Source of the DNA: Phlyctochytrium arcticum | Lineage: Eukaryota > Chytridiomycota > Chytridiomycetes > Chytridiales > Chytridiaceae | Length of the DNA stretch: 64,000 nucleotides | NCBI GenBank assembly: GCA_025602905.1 | Contig: JAHLKI010000033.1 | Span: 1 to 64,000 of the forward strand | Direction of reading: 5' to 3' | Shown: positions 46,036 through 58,400 of the stretch, in pieces | Position numbering within the stretch: the first letter of the stretch is position 1 | How the letters are laid out: the number at the start of each line of letters is the position of its first letter | Notes under the pieces: generated by a model | What the model was told of the DNA's origin: nothing | Databases searched by the model: none | The model's input: only the letters and a program-made list of their open reading frames with translations | Translations under genes and position numbers: made by a program

Positions 46036-47368
46036 ATGAGTACGGCTTTCTGCCTACATCGTTCATTCCTCTCCCATGCAAAGTTCGAACAAAAGGATCG
46101 GACCGCTGGATTGACAAAACATATTACGGATGAACAACTCCAAGAACGTGTTGATTATTTAAACAAGAAAGCTGGCATGTTACCGCTATTGTGATGATGG
46201 GAATGTCATTTTCGGCACAGCAAGGTTCTAAGTGTCATCTTTGTTTTTGTAGGTCGGAAAGTAGGGCCAACATACAGATGGGGACTCCCGGGCGTCATCG
46301 TGTTTGTGGCCTTGATCGTCCTTGCGTTCTTTGGTCCGGATAATTGCTCCCAAAGTGATAGTAATTCACGATATGAAGTTGATTGGTCCAGTGGCAGGAC
46401 ATCTTCCAGTGAAGCGACTCCCAGAGCGACACCTGTAGCTCCTACAGGCACAAGTTCACCAGTTTTTGCTACCAGAACGCGTGGAAGTGCAGCGCCTACA
46501 GAAACAGACCTACCTGCATCTACCCCCGTCCCAGCCACGAGTAACAGCCCTGTTGCCAACAATGGTCAAAATCAGAATGTCCCGGCACCACAGGCGCCGA
46601 CCCAGCAACCCGCTCAACAACCTGCGCAGCAACCCCCTCAACAATCTGCTCAACAACCTGCTCAGCGACCCTCTCCCCAAGCACCACCGAAAAAGGATTG
46701 TCCCCCCATGGGAGATGAGACGGGATGTCCGAAAATGGGAGAAGAGGGATGGTTCGAATGTGTTAGCAAAAAATCGGACGAATGGGCAAAGTGTCATGGA
46801 ATAGGAAGCAGAGGTTTGTCCAATATTTTTGCGGCCATTCCTCAGTCAGATCCCTTGGAGGTGAACCTGCAAGTTAACACCCAGCTTAGTCGGCTGCACC
46901 GTCGAGGCTGCGGCACGCCACTGTAAGTGCTACAACCGATGCGCGTGTCCTTTTTAACACATTCTAACTGAAATCGGCAGTACTCGAATGAATTACATTA
47001 TACCCACCTTTATTGTTTTCGTCCTTGTCGGCATGAGTGGAGCGGGTTATGCCTACTTGGAACTGCAATCATCGCGTACAGCTACAAAAGAAGCGATAGA
47101 AGAGCTTAACAAGATTGATGCACCTGCCGGTCTATGCTGGCGTGACGCGCAACGGAAAAAAACCACCATCACCACCCGTAAGAAAGGTAACCATACGTCT
47201 ACACACAAGTCTACGACCAGCTATCCGGTAAGTCTCTTGGCTTCATATTGTTATGTAGCCCATGGTCAACTAAGCCATAATCTGCAGGGAGCATATCTTG
47301 AAGTGATTGAGGACTACATTCCCATAGTTGTTCAGATTGAGCCACCTCAGCAGTATGCGGCCCACTGA
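46036..47368 (+). CDS. Two-TM Gln/Pro-rich cysteine-containing membrane protein, copy 3
   Basis: Paralogue of the gene at 43338. Exons 46036-46174, 46253-46922, 46981-47227 and 47288-47368; 378 residues. Intron 1 has a GC donor (GCTG|GCATGT) where the other copies have GTATGT. Features: helix 1 (GVIVFVALIVLAFF), a shorter QQPA stalk, the Cys box CPKMGEEGWFEC...SDEWAKC, RRGCGTP, helix 2 (YIIPTFIVFVLVGM), and the tail EAIEELNKIDAPAGLCW and GAYLEVIEDYIPIVVQIEPP. The two cytosolic tail blocks and the Cys positions are the most conserved parts between copies, whereas the stalk length varies. Function unknown. Confidence 0.75.
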
Positions 47369-48556
47369 AGCTGCACACCATTTTGCCCACTGCCAGACCC
47401 GCAACTCTTACTCAACTGCACTCTGTCTTTGACCTCATTGATTTTTCAGAATAGAGGGATAAATGCTCAATTTTAGACCGTAGAATAAATTTTGCAGCTG
47501 CAGGTCAGCTTTTTTGGAATACCCCTACCTGAATAGACCCTTTCGTTCTCAAACTGCATGCTTCTTTTTCCCTTTTTGACGTTTTATCGTTGTGGAGGGC
47601 ATCGACTCGGCGAAGACGCACGCGTCAGGACGTGGGAAATACTTGGGATCCGGGATTCGGTGGCTGGGCAGTTCATGTGGACCGGGTCACTAAGCGACTA
47701 ACTTTATGGCTTTATTGCCGCAGCCATATTCACGGCGGCGCAGAGGGTTGCCGCAGCTGACTTCCCACCGGTACAAACAACCACCAAACTCCTCCCCTTG
47801 CAGCTTTTTCCCTACCGACATTAAGACTCCCGTCAATTCCACTCGACGCAAACTTTGCTCTAAGACAACGGCAACTTGCCCCACACCCTTTTCCTGCGAA
47901 CAACTCTTGGTTCTGTTTGACGAATCACTCTCTTCTCGGACGCATTCAGTGAATCTCGTAGCGCCGCCAAGGCAGCCACTGCCCACAAAAGGTAGGAACC
48001 AATATTCGCTTTTGCCGCCCCGGAGGAGTTTCCCAGAAGACTGTTGGAGTGGAATCAGTAGATTGGAGGGCTGCATACTCGTACGTTGCTGTTCTTTAGT
48101 ACAACGACTGCAGACAGCTGCGAGTCCTGCGCAGTGAGGAGTAGTGACAGCAGTCCGGACGTTGCTGTTAATTTTTGTCAGCTCCACCTCGAAAAACCCT
48201 TCTCGGTATATACTTACCTGTTTACTTTCTTGCCGTGCCCGCAGGTTCTATACCTCCCGCGAATCCCGTCACTTACGTCAAGTCTTTGTGCTCGCCGAGA
48301 CGTAACAGTACACCTCACGTTTCTGAAGGCGCTTCCCGTGTTCGATAAGAGTCTGAGCTTTTGGCGGCTAACGAGACACCACGACACTTTTGTCAACTTT
48401 TTGTTTGTTGAAGCGCAGCTCCAGTTTAAGACAAACTATTAGTAGTAGGGGAGTTGTAGCCAGCTTCTGTGCGGACTGCAACTCACCCTGGGAATATTCC
48501 GCGGATAGCGCTGTTTTCGTTGGGTGCGCGATTGACGACACCTCTTCGACTGCCTG
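47369..48556. other. Region upstream of the bHLH gene
   Basis: Contains the end of segmental unit 3 (to about 47460). Long open frames exist on both strands at 47690-48187 (165 codons minus, 143 codons plus), but they are complementary, have no domain, and the plus strand has splice-like signals (aaaag|gtaggaac at about 47990). I read it as promoter and leader of the bHLH gene. Confidence 0.35.
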
Positions 48557-49771
48557 ATGATACCGGCCCAAAGGAAGACTTCTTCTCCACGTATTTATTA
48601 TTCCCCTCAATCTTCAACGCACCCGTCGGCACTGCCGTCGCCTCTCTCGTCTTCCTCTCACCAAGCAATGATTATTTCGCACCAACCATTTGACGGGCAA
48701 CCTTTTTATTCCCAACCACAACAACCCCAACAACACCAACAGTCCGGACCCCAGCACCCACCTGCTCTTCGTATCGCCAATCCCGCTGCTTACCATCACC
48801 TCCAACAGCAAAAACAGCAGTCATCAACCACGATTGATCCGCACTTGCTTGGAATCAACCAGTTTGGTGGAAGACCCCAAGTCAAACAGGAAGAACACGG
48901 AATGGACTCTTATTCTGATGCATTTGGTCCGCTGGGCACCGATTACGAATTAGGAGGAGCTTTAGACGTAAATGACCCTACTTCATTGATGTCTCCCATT
49001 TCAAGCTCTCCTCTTGATGACCCCGACTTTGGCCCCCGCTCCTCAAGCAGTTTCACACCTCATGGTTCCGGAAGCCTGAGCACGTCTCTACAAAGCACTC
49101 CGTATGGAACACCTGGGATGGCAATGCCACCACATGGTCACCACCCAAATTTTTACTCAATGTCTATGCCGGTTCATGCAACAAATGGCTTTTCAACTAT
49201 GGAGCAGAACAAGTTGATGGGGTCGCAGCCCAGCTCGTTTAGTGCTTACGGTCAAATCCCCGAGATTATTGATGAGAATAGTTTGAAACAGTAAGTATTT
49301 TGTTTGATTATAATATTGGTGTGTAGTTGCCTAACTTTCCGCCTTTGTTGTAGGATTGACGCCATTACCGAAAAGCGACGCAGACGCCGAGAGTCTCACA
49401 ACGCGGTTGAACGCAGGCGGCGTGATAACATCAATGAGAAGATACAAGAGCTTGCCACTTTACTTCCTGACTTTGCATCAGATTCTCAGAATAAGCCCAA
49501 CAAGGGTGTGATACTTCGTCGGTCAGTTGATTACATTCGGCAAATCCAAGGCTTTGCCACTATGCAAGTTGACCGGAATAGGGAGATAGAAAACGCTCTG
49601 CGAAATCTGTTGGAACGAACAGGGGTTTCAGAATCCGAACTGGGTTTGTCCATGCCACTCGGCACCACAATGGAGATGCCAACCGTTGCACCTCCTGGAC
49701 CTGGCGAGCAACACATCGATCACAACTCTCTGGGCGATGGCCAAGAATATGTGGACATGGGCGATCTCTGA
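48557..49771 (+). CDS. bHLH transcription factor
   Basis: Nuclear E-box-binding regulator, 383 residues. Exon 1 48557-49290, intron 49291-49353 (GTAAGT...TGTAG), exon 2 49354-49771. The N-terminal two thirds are Gln/Ser/Pro/His-rich, as in activation regions. The basic helix-loop-helix is in exon 2: RRRRESHNAVERRRRDNINE, then ELATLLPDF, the loop SQNKPNKGV and helix 2 ILRRSVDYIRQIQGF. His, Glu and Arg at the contact positions (HNAVERRRR) fit binding to CACGTG. A short zipper-like helix follows (DRNREIENALRNLLER). It resembles the USF/TFE/Rtg3 group; the precise orthologue is not decided. A second Met (MIISHQPFDG, 48668) is an alternative start. Confidence 0.9.
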
Positions 49772-50410
49772 AACCTGGGGTTACCTCCTTTTTCCCGCGC
49801 CTCCTCACATCTGAATCTTAGAGATTTGCACGAAAGAGCGTATAGAGCGTTACCGCAAATGCTTGTGCAACCACATTGTTGCTCAACCATTTCACTACAA
49901 GTTACCCCCATACTATTCCCGTTACATCAGCGTCTCGCCGAGCCCGCCATCAATTTGCTTTCCGCTTCTTACATCTATATCTTAAAGCTTTTGAATTTGA
50001 ATTGTTTCCTTTCCCCTTTCTTTTCCTGGAGTTTTTCTTGGTGAACCTGTCATTAGCCCTTCCCCCTTTTGCTTCATAAGTTTTTCTCTAAACTCTGTAG
50101 AAGTGAAGCTCTTTTTTCGTTGAATAGCAATTTTCATACCACAGGGTTTAAAAAAACATTCAGTCCCTCTCTCAGATCCCAACCAGCCAATATTATTTGA
50201 ATCCACTTGCTTCATGTCAGGAGATCGGCACCAATGGCTGATCCTTCTGTGTAAGAACATTGCCAACAAACTCAAGTCTCAAACCCGCGCTTGAATCGCG
50301 AGATTCAGGTCACGTGCAGCGCTCGAAAATCGAGCCCGGTGCAATAGCGGAACGCGCAGCGACGAGTCGAGTCTTCCCCCCCTTACATCCATCTGTGGTC
50401 CTAGTTCACC
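49772..50410. other. Intergenic between the bHLH and eL42 genes
   Basis: T/C-rich 3' flank of the bHLH gene (49980-50060), then the eL42 promoter region. There is a possible pyrimidine-rich start region at about 50370-50400. No gene seen. Confidence 0.4.
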
Positions 50411-51405
50411 ATGGTACGTATCAACAGCTTCCATCCATCCATCGATCCATCCATGCGTGCGGAAAACGGGACAGTCTGTCGAGAGAGCAAAGGAGCGATT
50501 TGGGCCGGGCACATTCAGGACTCGGAATTGGCAACCTGCATGGACAATGCGCGAGAATCTCGGCGGGCACAAATACGAGGCTCCAATGTAGACTTTGGCG
50601 AGATCAATTTCGATTTGCTTTGGTCCGGGAGATTTTTGTTGTTGGGAACTGGAGTTTTGTCAGGGCACGAGTGAACGTCTGGACAATTCCGAATGGACAT
50701 GTGGAACTTCTGAACTTGCAACCTCGCATGATTGGAATAGATCCTTCATTCAGCAACACGCATCACCTGGTGGCCCCACCCATGCTCCCGACTCCTTCAG
50801 ACTTTCCCGTTCATTTCCGGACCCGCATGGAGATCCCTAGAGTTCTGTCAAACTTTAGCACGTTCTTACCTTTGATATCTTATTAGGTCAACATCCCCAA
50901 GACCCGCAACACCTACTGCAAGGGCAAGGAGTGCAAGAAGCACACTCCCCACAAGGTTACCCAGTACAAGACGGGCAAGGCGTCTTTGTTCGCTCAGGGT
51001 ATGTATTTGTCAGCGGTGTCATGGGGGTTGCGATTTTTCGGATGGCCGGTATCCAGTCTGATCATTGATAACATTTGCTACCCTCCTTGATCATGATTCC
51101 CTTAATGCATGTGTTGACGTATTTCTCTCTTTGCAGGTAAGCGCCGTTACGACCGTAAGCAGTCAGGTTTCGGAGGTCAGACCAAGCCCGTTTTCCACAA
51201 GAAGGCCAAGACAACAAAGAAGGTTGTTTTGCGTCTTGAGTGCACAGTCTGCAAGTTCAAGATGCAGATGGCCCTGAAGCGTTGCAAGCACTTCGAGCTT
51301 GGTACGTACCTGTTCGCCGGAACTTTCGTTTTCATATTTTGCCTAACTGCTACATTTATTATAGGTGGTGACAAGAAGACCAAGGGTGCCGCTCTCCAGT
51401 TCTAG
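50411..51405 (+). CDS. RPL42: 60S ribosomal protein eL42 (L44/L36a)
   Basis: Component of the large ribosomal subunit near the E site. Four exons: 50411-50413 (only the ATG), 50887-50998, 51137-51301 and 51365-51405; 106 residues, the normal length. The first intron (473 nt) begins directly after the start codon, as in some other ribosomal protein genes. The product reads [19 protein letters not shown]..., with the zinc-binding cysteines C12, C17 and the pair CTVC near residue 72, and ends GAALQF. Residue 56 is Pro (GGQTKPVF), the form linked to cycloheximide sensitivity; yeasts with Gln here are resistant. Confidence 0.97.
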
Positions 51406-52457
51406 GGGTCTTCGTTCTTTTGTAAAATATGTATTGAAGATTTCTACGAAACCCATTGTTCTCTGTCTCCGCTTCTTTTCACATGGATCACTACGTTTGC
51501 TTTGCTACGTGAATTCGTACGACCTGCTCCATTACATACTGCTCACGTTATGGAACTGTTGAACATTATTTTGGCCGAACGCGTCCACGTATCTCCACGA
51601 GGGTGCATCTAACAGCCTTACGTGCATGACTTCAAACGTTTGCCGTTGCCCGGGTTTGCCTGCGCGAAGCCAGATGCTGTAAAAGCAAGATTTCTTGTGT
51701 CAGTCACACAAAAGATGGCTTCAGTTCGTTCATCAGCGATGCATATACGAGTTCACTGGATGAATGGCGAGCAGCCGGCCGACCAACTGTCATCATTCAG
51801 CGCAGTCTAAGTAAAAGACTAGGCCTTAATGCAAGAGTCCAAGGTGAATCTGGGTGAGGATGAGTTCAGGTTGGATCTGGATGAGGTTGAGCCCAGAAAG
51901 TCCGCCCAAGATCTGATATGAGAGGCTACACAGAATGAATTTTTCCGTTGCTCCTGCCGGTCTCCTATTTTCTTCTTCTCCACTTCTTTGTTGTCCCATC
52001 CCCTGATTTCCCCTACCACTCATGTTTCTCTTGCCTTGTCCCCCCAAAGCGACGTTTGGCCCTGCGAGGATTGGAACATTGAACTGTCAATCTTGTTCTT
52101 GTGCAACTGTCATTTTCCCCGCAGGTTTAGGGTTAGTGATGACATGACAAGGCGGCCATTTCATTTGGCATTCCAGCAATTGAGGAGCAGCAGCTGAACC
52201 AATGAACTTTACCAACGAGTGATCTGCCAACAACATTGTCGTGAGAAGTGGCAAAGAAGAGTTTGAACGGCACGCAGCTGGAACGAGTCGGCCACGCGCT
52301 GTAAAGAGCTCGAAAACTTGTCGACTGTTATGCATAAACAACACCGCGGCCTCCCACATTCACCAACGGCATTCAGAGTACTTTCCGAGGGCAACACGCG
52401 AAGATAGGGTCCAGGCAGTTTAGCATCAGCGTCTCTTAGTCGTTACAAACTTTGGGT
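51406..52457. other. Intergenic between the eL42 and Furry-like genes
   Basis: Only short frames on both strands (up to 90 codons) without domains. T/C-rich patches lie near 51950-52040. I see no gene. Confidence 0.4.
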
Positions 52458-55400
52458 ATGGACCCTGCGTTAGCGACTCAGGCGACGGATGGGCACCCCA
52501 ATGGAAGCACTTCTGGCAATACCATACCCATAGGCGGTGTGTGTCATGTTACTCAACTTAGCGGAGGGTCTAACGCATCATCACTTTCGGAGGAGGACAG
52601 GGAACGACCATTACAACCATCGATACGAGCTGGCGATCCGCGTCAATATAAGCCGCTTGCACCAGGAGCAGGAACATTTGTATTTCCCGATTCTGTCCCA
52701 AGGAAAAGTTCATTGAAAAGGGGCGGAATGGTTACTCCCATACAAACCTTAACCAATGCACCACCCTACCCAAACCCACCACCAAAGTTAGCGTCTCAGG
52801 GCCCAATTCGACCATCAGCACCGCAACGTGGATTTGCAGGCCCAGTAGTTGGACAGCCAGCACCCAACTCGGGTGCGTTGAGTACATCAGCTGGTAATCT
52901 GAGCGCTACCGCAAATTTCAGTGTAGCCAATGTGAGCGTGAATCAAAGCATGGCAGCCTTGAAACGGACACCCGCGCAGTTAGTCTTGCAGAATGTTTTT
53001 GCTCGGTTTGTCAAGGCAGCCGAGTCTAAAGTGAACACTCTTATATACTTGCAACCCTTTGTAAGTGTTTGCGCCATTTGCTTTAGGATTGGAGGATAGA
53101 GCGCTAACTCACGTCATTAGGATCGAGAAATAGATTTGTTTGCCCCCATACGTCCCGAAGCTGACTTGGCATTGGATTCCTTACTGGAATCTGTGGGATC
53201 CGTCGCTAAACATTGCCCAAAACTGATGATTGACTCCATTATGGTTTGGAGGAAGAGTAAAAGTGAAGCGTCTGCGGCTGACAGTGTACGAAATCTGTAC
53301 GTACATTTCGTGTTTGTTCAAGATCTAGAGCTATCATTTAATCTCTACTTGATTCAGGTCTGTCATGTATCCGCACCTGCGTGGGAAAGATCTGGAGAAT
53401 GTGCTGAAAGAGCGCAAGTCTGTACGTACAAGCCTTAAGCTATGGAACCTAAAAGACAAACATCTTACCTTTGAGTGCAGCTCGTGGCCAATTTCATTCT
53501 CTGTCGCGTCCTGATTGCAATCATACAACGGCTGACGCGAGAAACCCTTCCGGATGACTTGGAGGAAAAGCTGGAAGATATGGTCATTGGTCAGCTTCGG
53601 AACGCGGATCCGGATCTAATGGTGAAATCCATGAATCGTCAAGCCAATTTCGACTTGTTTGCCGAACTGGTGGGGGCTCTGTCTGCTGTCCGGTTCGCTA
53701 GTGTTAGCGCACGATTCATAACCGAACTTTCAAGAGGAGCTCAACTCAAGGAAGGCAAATTGGATCTAATCATAAGAAGCATGCGATTTCTAAAGTTGAA
53801 AATATACCCCATGGATGCTTTGGAGGATACCGCCGACTTTCTGCAGACATGTGGAGAACTCTTCCAACATGCACATAGTTCCAGAATAAAACAAGCCTAT
53901 GCTGATGTTTTTGTGCAACTACTCAATCCGATTGCCGCCATTGCCACGGCAGAAGTGAATCTTCCTGCGTGGATGAAAACCGTGGAACTCATATTTCCAA
54001 AGGCAAACAAGATGTTAAGCAAACCGCGTTATTTGACGGCCGCCATTCCCCTGCTCAATACTTTGCTTTGTGTCTCTCGCAAAGACTTCTTCCATAAACA
54101 CTGGGGCGATTTCATTGAATTCTGCTTTAAGCAGTTGCGAGAGAAGTCATTACGCACCTTGGCCCTGACCTCCATCAGCAGATTATTGTGGGTCTATTTG
54201 TTCCGTTGCACTGAGACCTCTAGCGCCAATATATATCGACGTATCGATACAATCACTCGGGCATTATTTCCACCCAACCGACGAGGTGTAATGCCAGCAG
54301 AAAGTGGCCTTCTGCCTTTTGTTCAAATTGTTTACTTCGTTTGTGTCCGCTATCCTGAGTACGGCATCAACAACATTTTGATGAACTTACTGGGAATAGA
54401 AGCAATGTCTGCCAATGTAGGTGGTGGCACGTCGACCACTCAACCACAAAGCACAATGATATCAACGTCAGGGATTTTGACGGGGGAAAAATCGCCATAT
54501 GGAGGGGGCTCGGGTCCCTATGCAGATGATTGGACGACCAGCTCTCTCATGACGCAATCCCCGGCCGGAACATCTAATATGGTCATTGGCGACTCGGTTG
54601 TCAACCCAGAGAGACTGATTATTGCACTGCGGGCATTCTTGATGTTGCTGGCCGACATGGAGGATGCATTGGGAGGCTCAGGAAACCAGAAAGACACTGG
54701 CGGTCTGACAGCTGGAACTGTTTCGGCCGTGAGTGGTTCATCTGGAAATAGTAAAGTTGTTGTTGAAGCCAAAGTGAACCTATTGCCGCCCGTGTTCCCG
54801 ACGCAAGATACCCATCTTCTCACAAATCATATTTCAATCGGTGTGCTCAATTCAATTCGAAGGCGTCCAGGAGACGATGAGAAGCTTTTCCCCAATGATA
54901 TCCGATGCGCTCTTCCCGACCATGTGGCTCTGCGCATGGGTGCAAGTATGCGAGACTCTATCGATCGGTTCAATGATACAATAGGCAAGGTAGCTGTGGC
55001 ACTGGATAACGCATGTGGATGGGCACTTCTTACCGATACTGGTGTTCTTCTCTCTGGAACTGGGCTTTCGTCATCTGCTTCGACAGTGTCAAGCTCTACA
55101 ACTTTAACTACCAGTGTAGCAATGGGTATACGGCGAGTGAGCATTACCGACACGTCATTACTTGGTTCTGCATCCACTGCGTCGGATCGAGACTTGCGTA
55201 TCAATCCTGCAGATCTCATATCGCGAGACCGCCAGTTGCTATATGACTTAATTCACACATACGTTGACTGCCTGCCTCGTGTAACGCCTACAGGTCTACG
55301 TTCGACGCAGATTATTGATATGCTCTGTCGATACGTTGTTCATGTCGATGAGGGTATCCGCATCGCGGCAGCCAACGCCTTGAAACGTATATGCATTGTT

Positions 55401-58400
55401 TCACCTGCCGATGGACAAGCTCAGTTTTGGAAGTCTTCTCATGCTGGCACTCAATGTGGAACTATTGCTGGCGATCTTGTTCGAACTGTTGCCAGTACCG
55501 GAATAGGAATACTCAACGACCGATACGCGGATGTCCTTACCAATCTACATTTCGATGGTTCCCAAGGTGCTACGTGGCACATTCTGAGCAATTACATCTC
55601 GTTATTGGAAATTTGGTTGGCGGAGGTTCATAACTCCAAGAAGATTTGGGATACTATGGAAGCGGAATGGGTAGTTGAGGAAACGGAAAGTCGTGGATTG
55701 CTGTTTTTGTGCTCGCAGGTTCCTCAGGTACGAAAGCGGGCAATAAGAATTCTGCAGCTCGCCGACCAGCTTGAGCGAGCCCTGAAAGGCCGGCCGCTGG
55801 ATGATTTTGAAGATCAATTTCCTGGTTTAACGAAGGCGGAAGCGAAGCGACAAACGCTTCGACGCCAGTCCAAGATAGATATGCGACGGCAGTTTACCTT
55901 GCCACGGAACGTCTTTCATCCTCATTTGAAATTGGGAAGTACACGAGTTGGCCGAATTATGGAGGAATGTGGTCCAGATCTTGTGCGTCGCCACTACTAC
56001 GACCCAGTACTTGCATCATCAACACAAAGTGAGCACCAGAAGTTCCAGCAGCAACAGCGACAACAGCTATACATGAGTATGGTCTCCGCTAAAGATACCC
56101 TGATGCATTTGGCCGGCTCGGATGTCCCTCAAGATGCTACCATCTGGAATCGCTGTTTCCCCGACCTGGTGAAATGGTGCTTTCAATATGCTAGCCCACG
56201 CGCAATGCAAATGTGTTTGCGCGAGGTGTGCTCTCGGCTACTTACTCTACAACCCAGCGTTATGCTGACCGCCGACCAATCAGGTCAAGTTCCCGTAAAA
56301 GTTAATACTGGAACTGTCAAGTCCAGTAGCGCATATTCTGGGAAAGCTCCGACATCTGCACCAACCTTGACTTTGACGGACGAAATGATTGACCAGTGGA
56401 AGGTCTACATGGTCTTTGCATGTGCCAGCATCGAGATCACCCGGGTGAGCGCTGACTCGGATAAGCGTAGTGAGCCGAGCACTGTTGGTGTTAGCGGTGC
56501 GTTTTTGGAACGTGGGAAATCAGATTTCCGAGGCGACGATTCTCCCAAGCAGCAGTTTGCATCAGGCGTGCCCTTAATGACTTTGCCCATCGCGTCGGCG
56601 CGCAGTCTATTCCAGATGGTGTTTCCACTTTTATCAAGCGATCGATCAAGCATACGACAAGCTGCGGTTACGGCCTTGGGCGCGATTCATTGGATGAGTT
56701 ATCAGACATTCCTGGAAGATGTGCAGCCTTATATGCGCTCTGTGGTAGAAGACTTACGAAACAAGTCTTCTGGCGGTCCCCGAAACGATTTCGTCGGAAA
56801 GAGCAAGGCTAACTCTAGCCAGGCGGCTCTGTTGCAGTCTGTCCAAGCCCGGCGCGCCGAACGGCTGCGAATGGAATTGACCCACGTCCTATCACTTGTG
56901 GCCGATTTCGTCGATCATTTGCAGTACCGATGCAACGATTCACTTATGGCAGGAGTAATAATGTACATTCGCGAGATGGCGCGGTTTCTGTCTGACCCAG
57001 AAGTCCAACTGGAATGGGACCACCAAATGCTAAGATATTATTTCAGCGGCTTTGTTGAACGGTTATGTGATCACCTTGATGGAGCAATAACCACCGCTAC
57101 GAAAGAAAACGAAGCGGGAACCAAAAATGCTCCTGCGGAAACATTGGAACGCTATCTATCATTTGACCTTCGGTTGGGCCTTTTCCAGCTGTTTGAGCAA
57201 TGGTGCGGTTATGGGCAGTTCAGCAACAGGACGAGAGATCGCGAGGCCAAAATGATGCTCGCCGTTCTGGACCAGGTCAAAGATATCCGTGAGCGCGGTG
57301 CGTTGACGTCGACCATGGAAGAACAGCGAAAGGCGCTTGAGACAGCGTCTTTGAAGGCTATGGCGGCTTTGTGCAAGGGCACGGTGGTCAATCCGAAGGA
57401 ACCGGATATGAGCTTTGACTTTAAAGCACTGGTGACATGGGTGGACTCGATTTTTTCCTCCCCCGACGAGAAGTTTCATGTCATTGCGCGGGCGGCCCTG
57501 GAAGCTTTACTATCCCACAATCGGACGAATACCAATCTGCTCAACGATGTCATTCGACAATGCTATATTGGCGATACTAACAGTAACGTCACAATGGGTT
57601 ATTTTATGGCCTTGGTCGACATTTTTGTGCAAGAGGACGCGTACCCGTGCTCACCTGCGCGTATATGTGCACTGGGCTTGTATAAAGCGGGAGATCCGTC
57701 GTTGCATATTCGACGAGGAGCAGTGCGTCTGCTTCGGGCGATTGAGAATCGTTTTTGGGGTGACAAGACCAACACAGCTCAATACGGCGCGGTGCGGAAT
57801 ATGATGAAGCAATTTTTCGGACCGCCGCCGCAGTTATCCGATATAGATGCGCACATGCTGGATCACCAAGGAGGAGGACTGGACTCTCGTAGCGCTGGTG
57901 TTGCAGGTCTCGGTGGCAATCACGATGGCCTGGACAATGAAGCGGCTATTATGGCTGCGATGGCGCTTATTGATGAGGAGCATGCGACATATGAGGCTGC
58001 GGCAATTGCGAGTTCACTACCCATAGTGTACAAATACGCGCAGGCTATGGTCTCTGCACGCCTAGCGAATGAGCGACCAGAGATGACTTGCGAGATTCTG
58101 TCAGAAATGGTCCGAATATCAGAGTTGGTTGTTACTGGGAATGGTCAACGGACTTCGAATGCTCAGGGCATCCGTGATATTTTGACTTTTATGGTTCCGT
58201 GGGTCCGTAATGTGGAACTAGATCCCATTTCCCGTGACGCCAAGACATTAAACACGCCCATATCCGACACGGAGATTATCTTGAACAATCTTTTCTACCT
58301 CACCGTAAAGTATGGAGACGACTATGTCCTTGAGGTCGAGGCTATCTGGACTCAACTGATGGAACCATCTATCCCCGATACTGAGTCTACAGATGGCAAC

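Noticed and set aside
47690..48187. 165-codon minus-strand ORF upstream of the bHLH gene
   Set aside because: Overlaps an equally long plus-strand frame; no domain; more likely the leader and promoter region of the bHLH gene.
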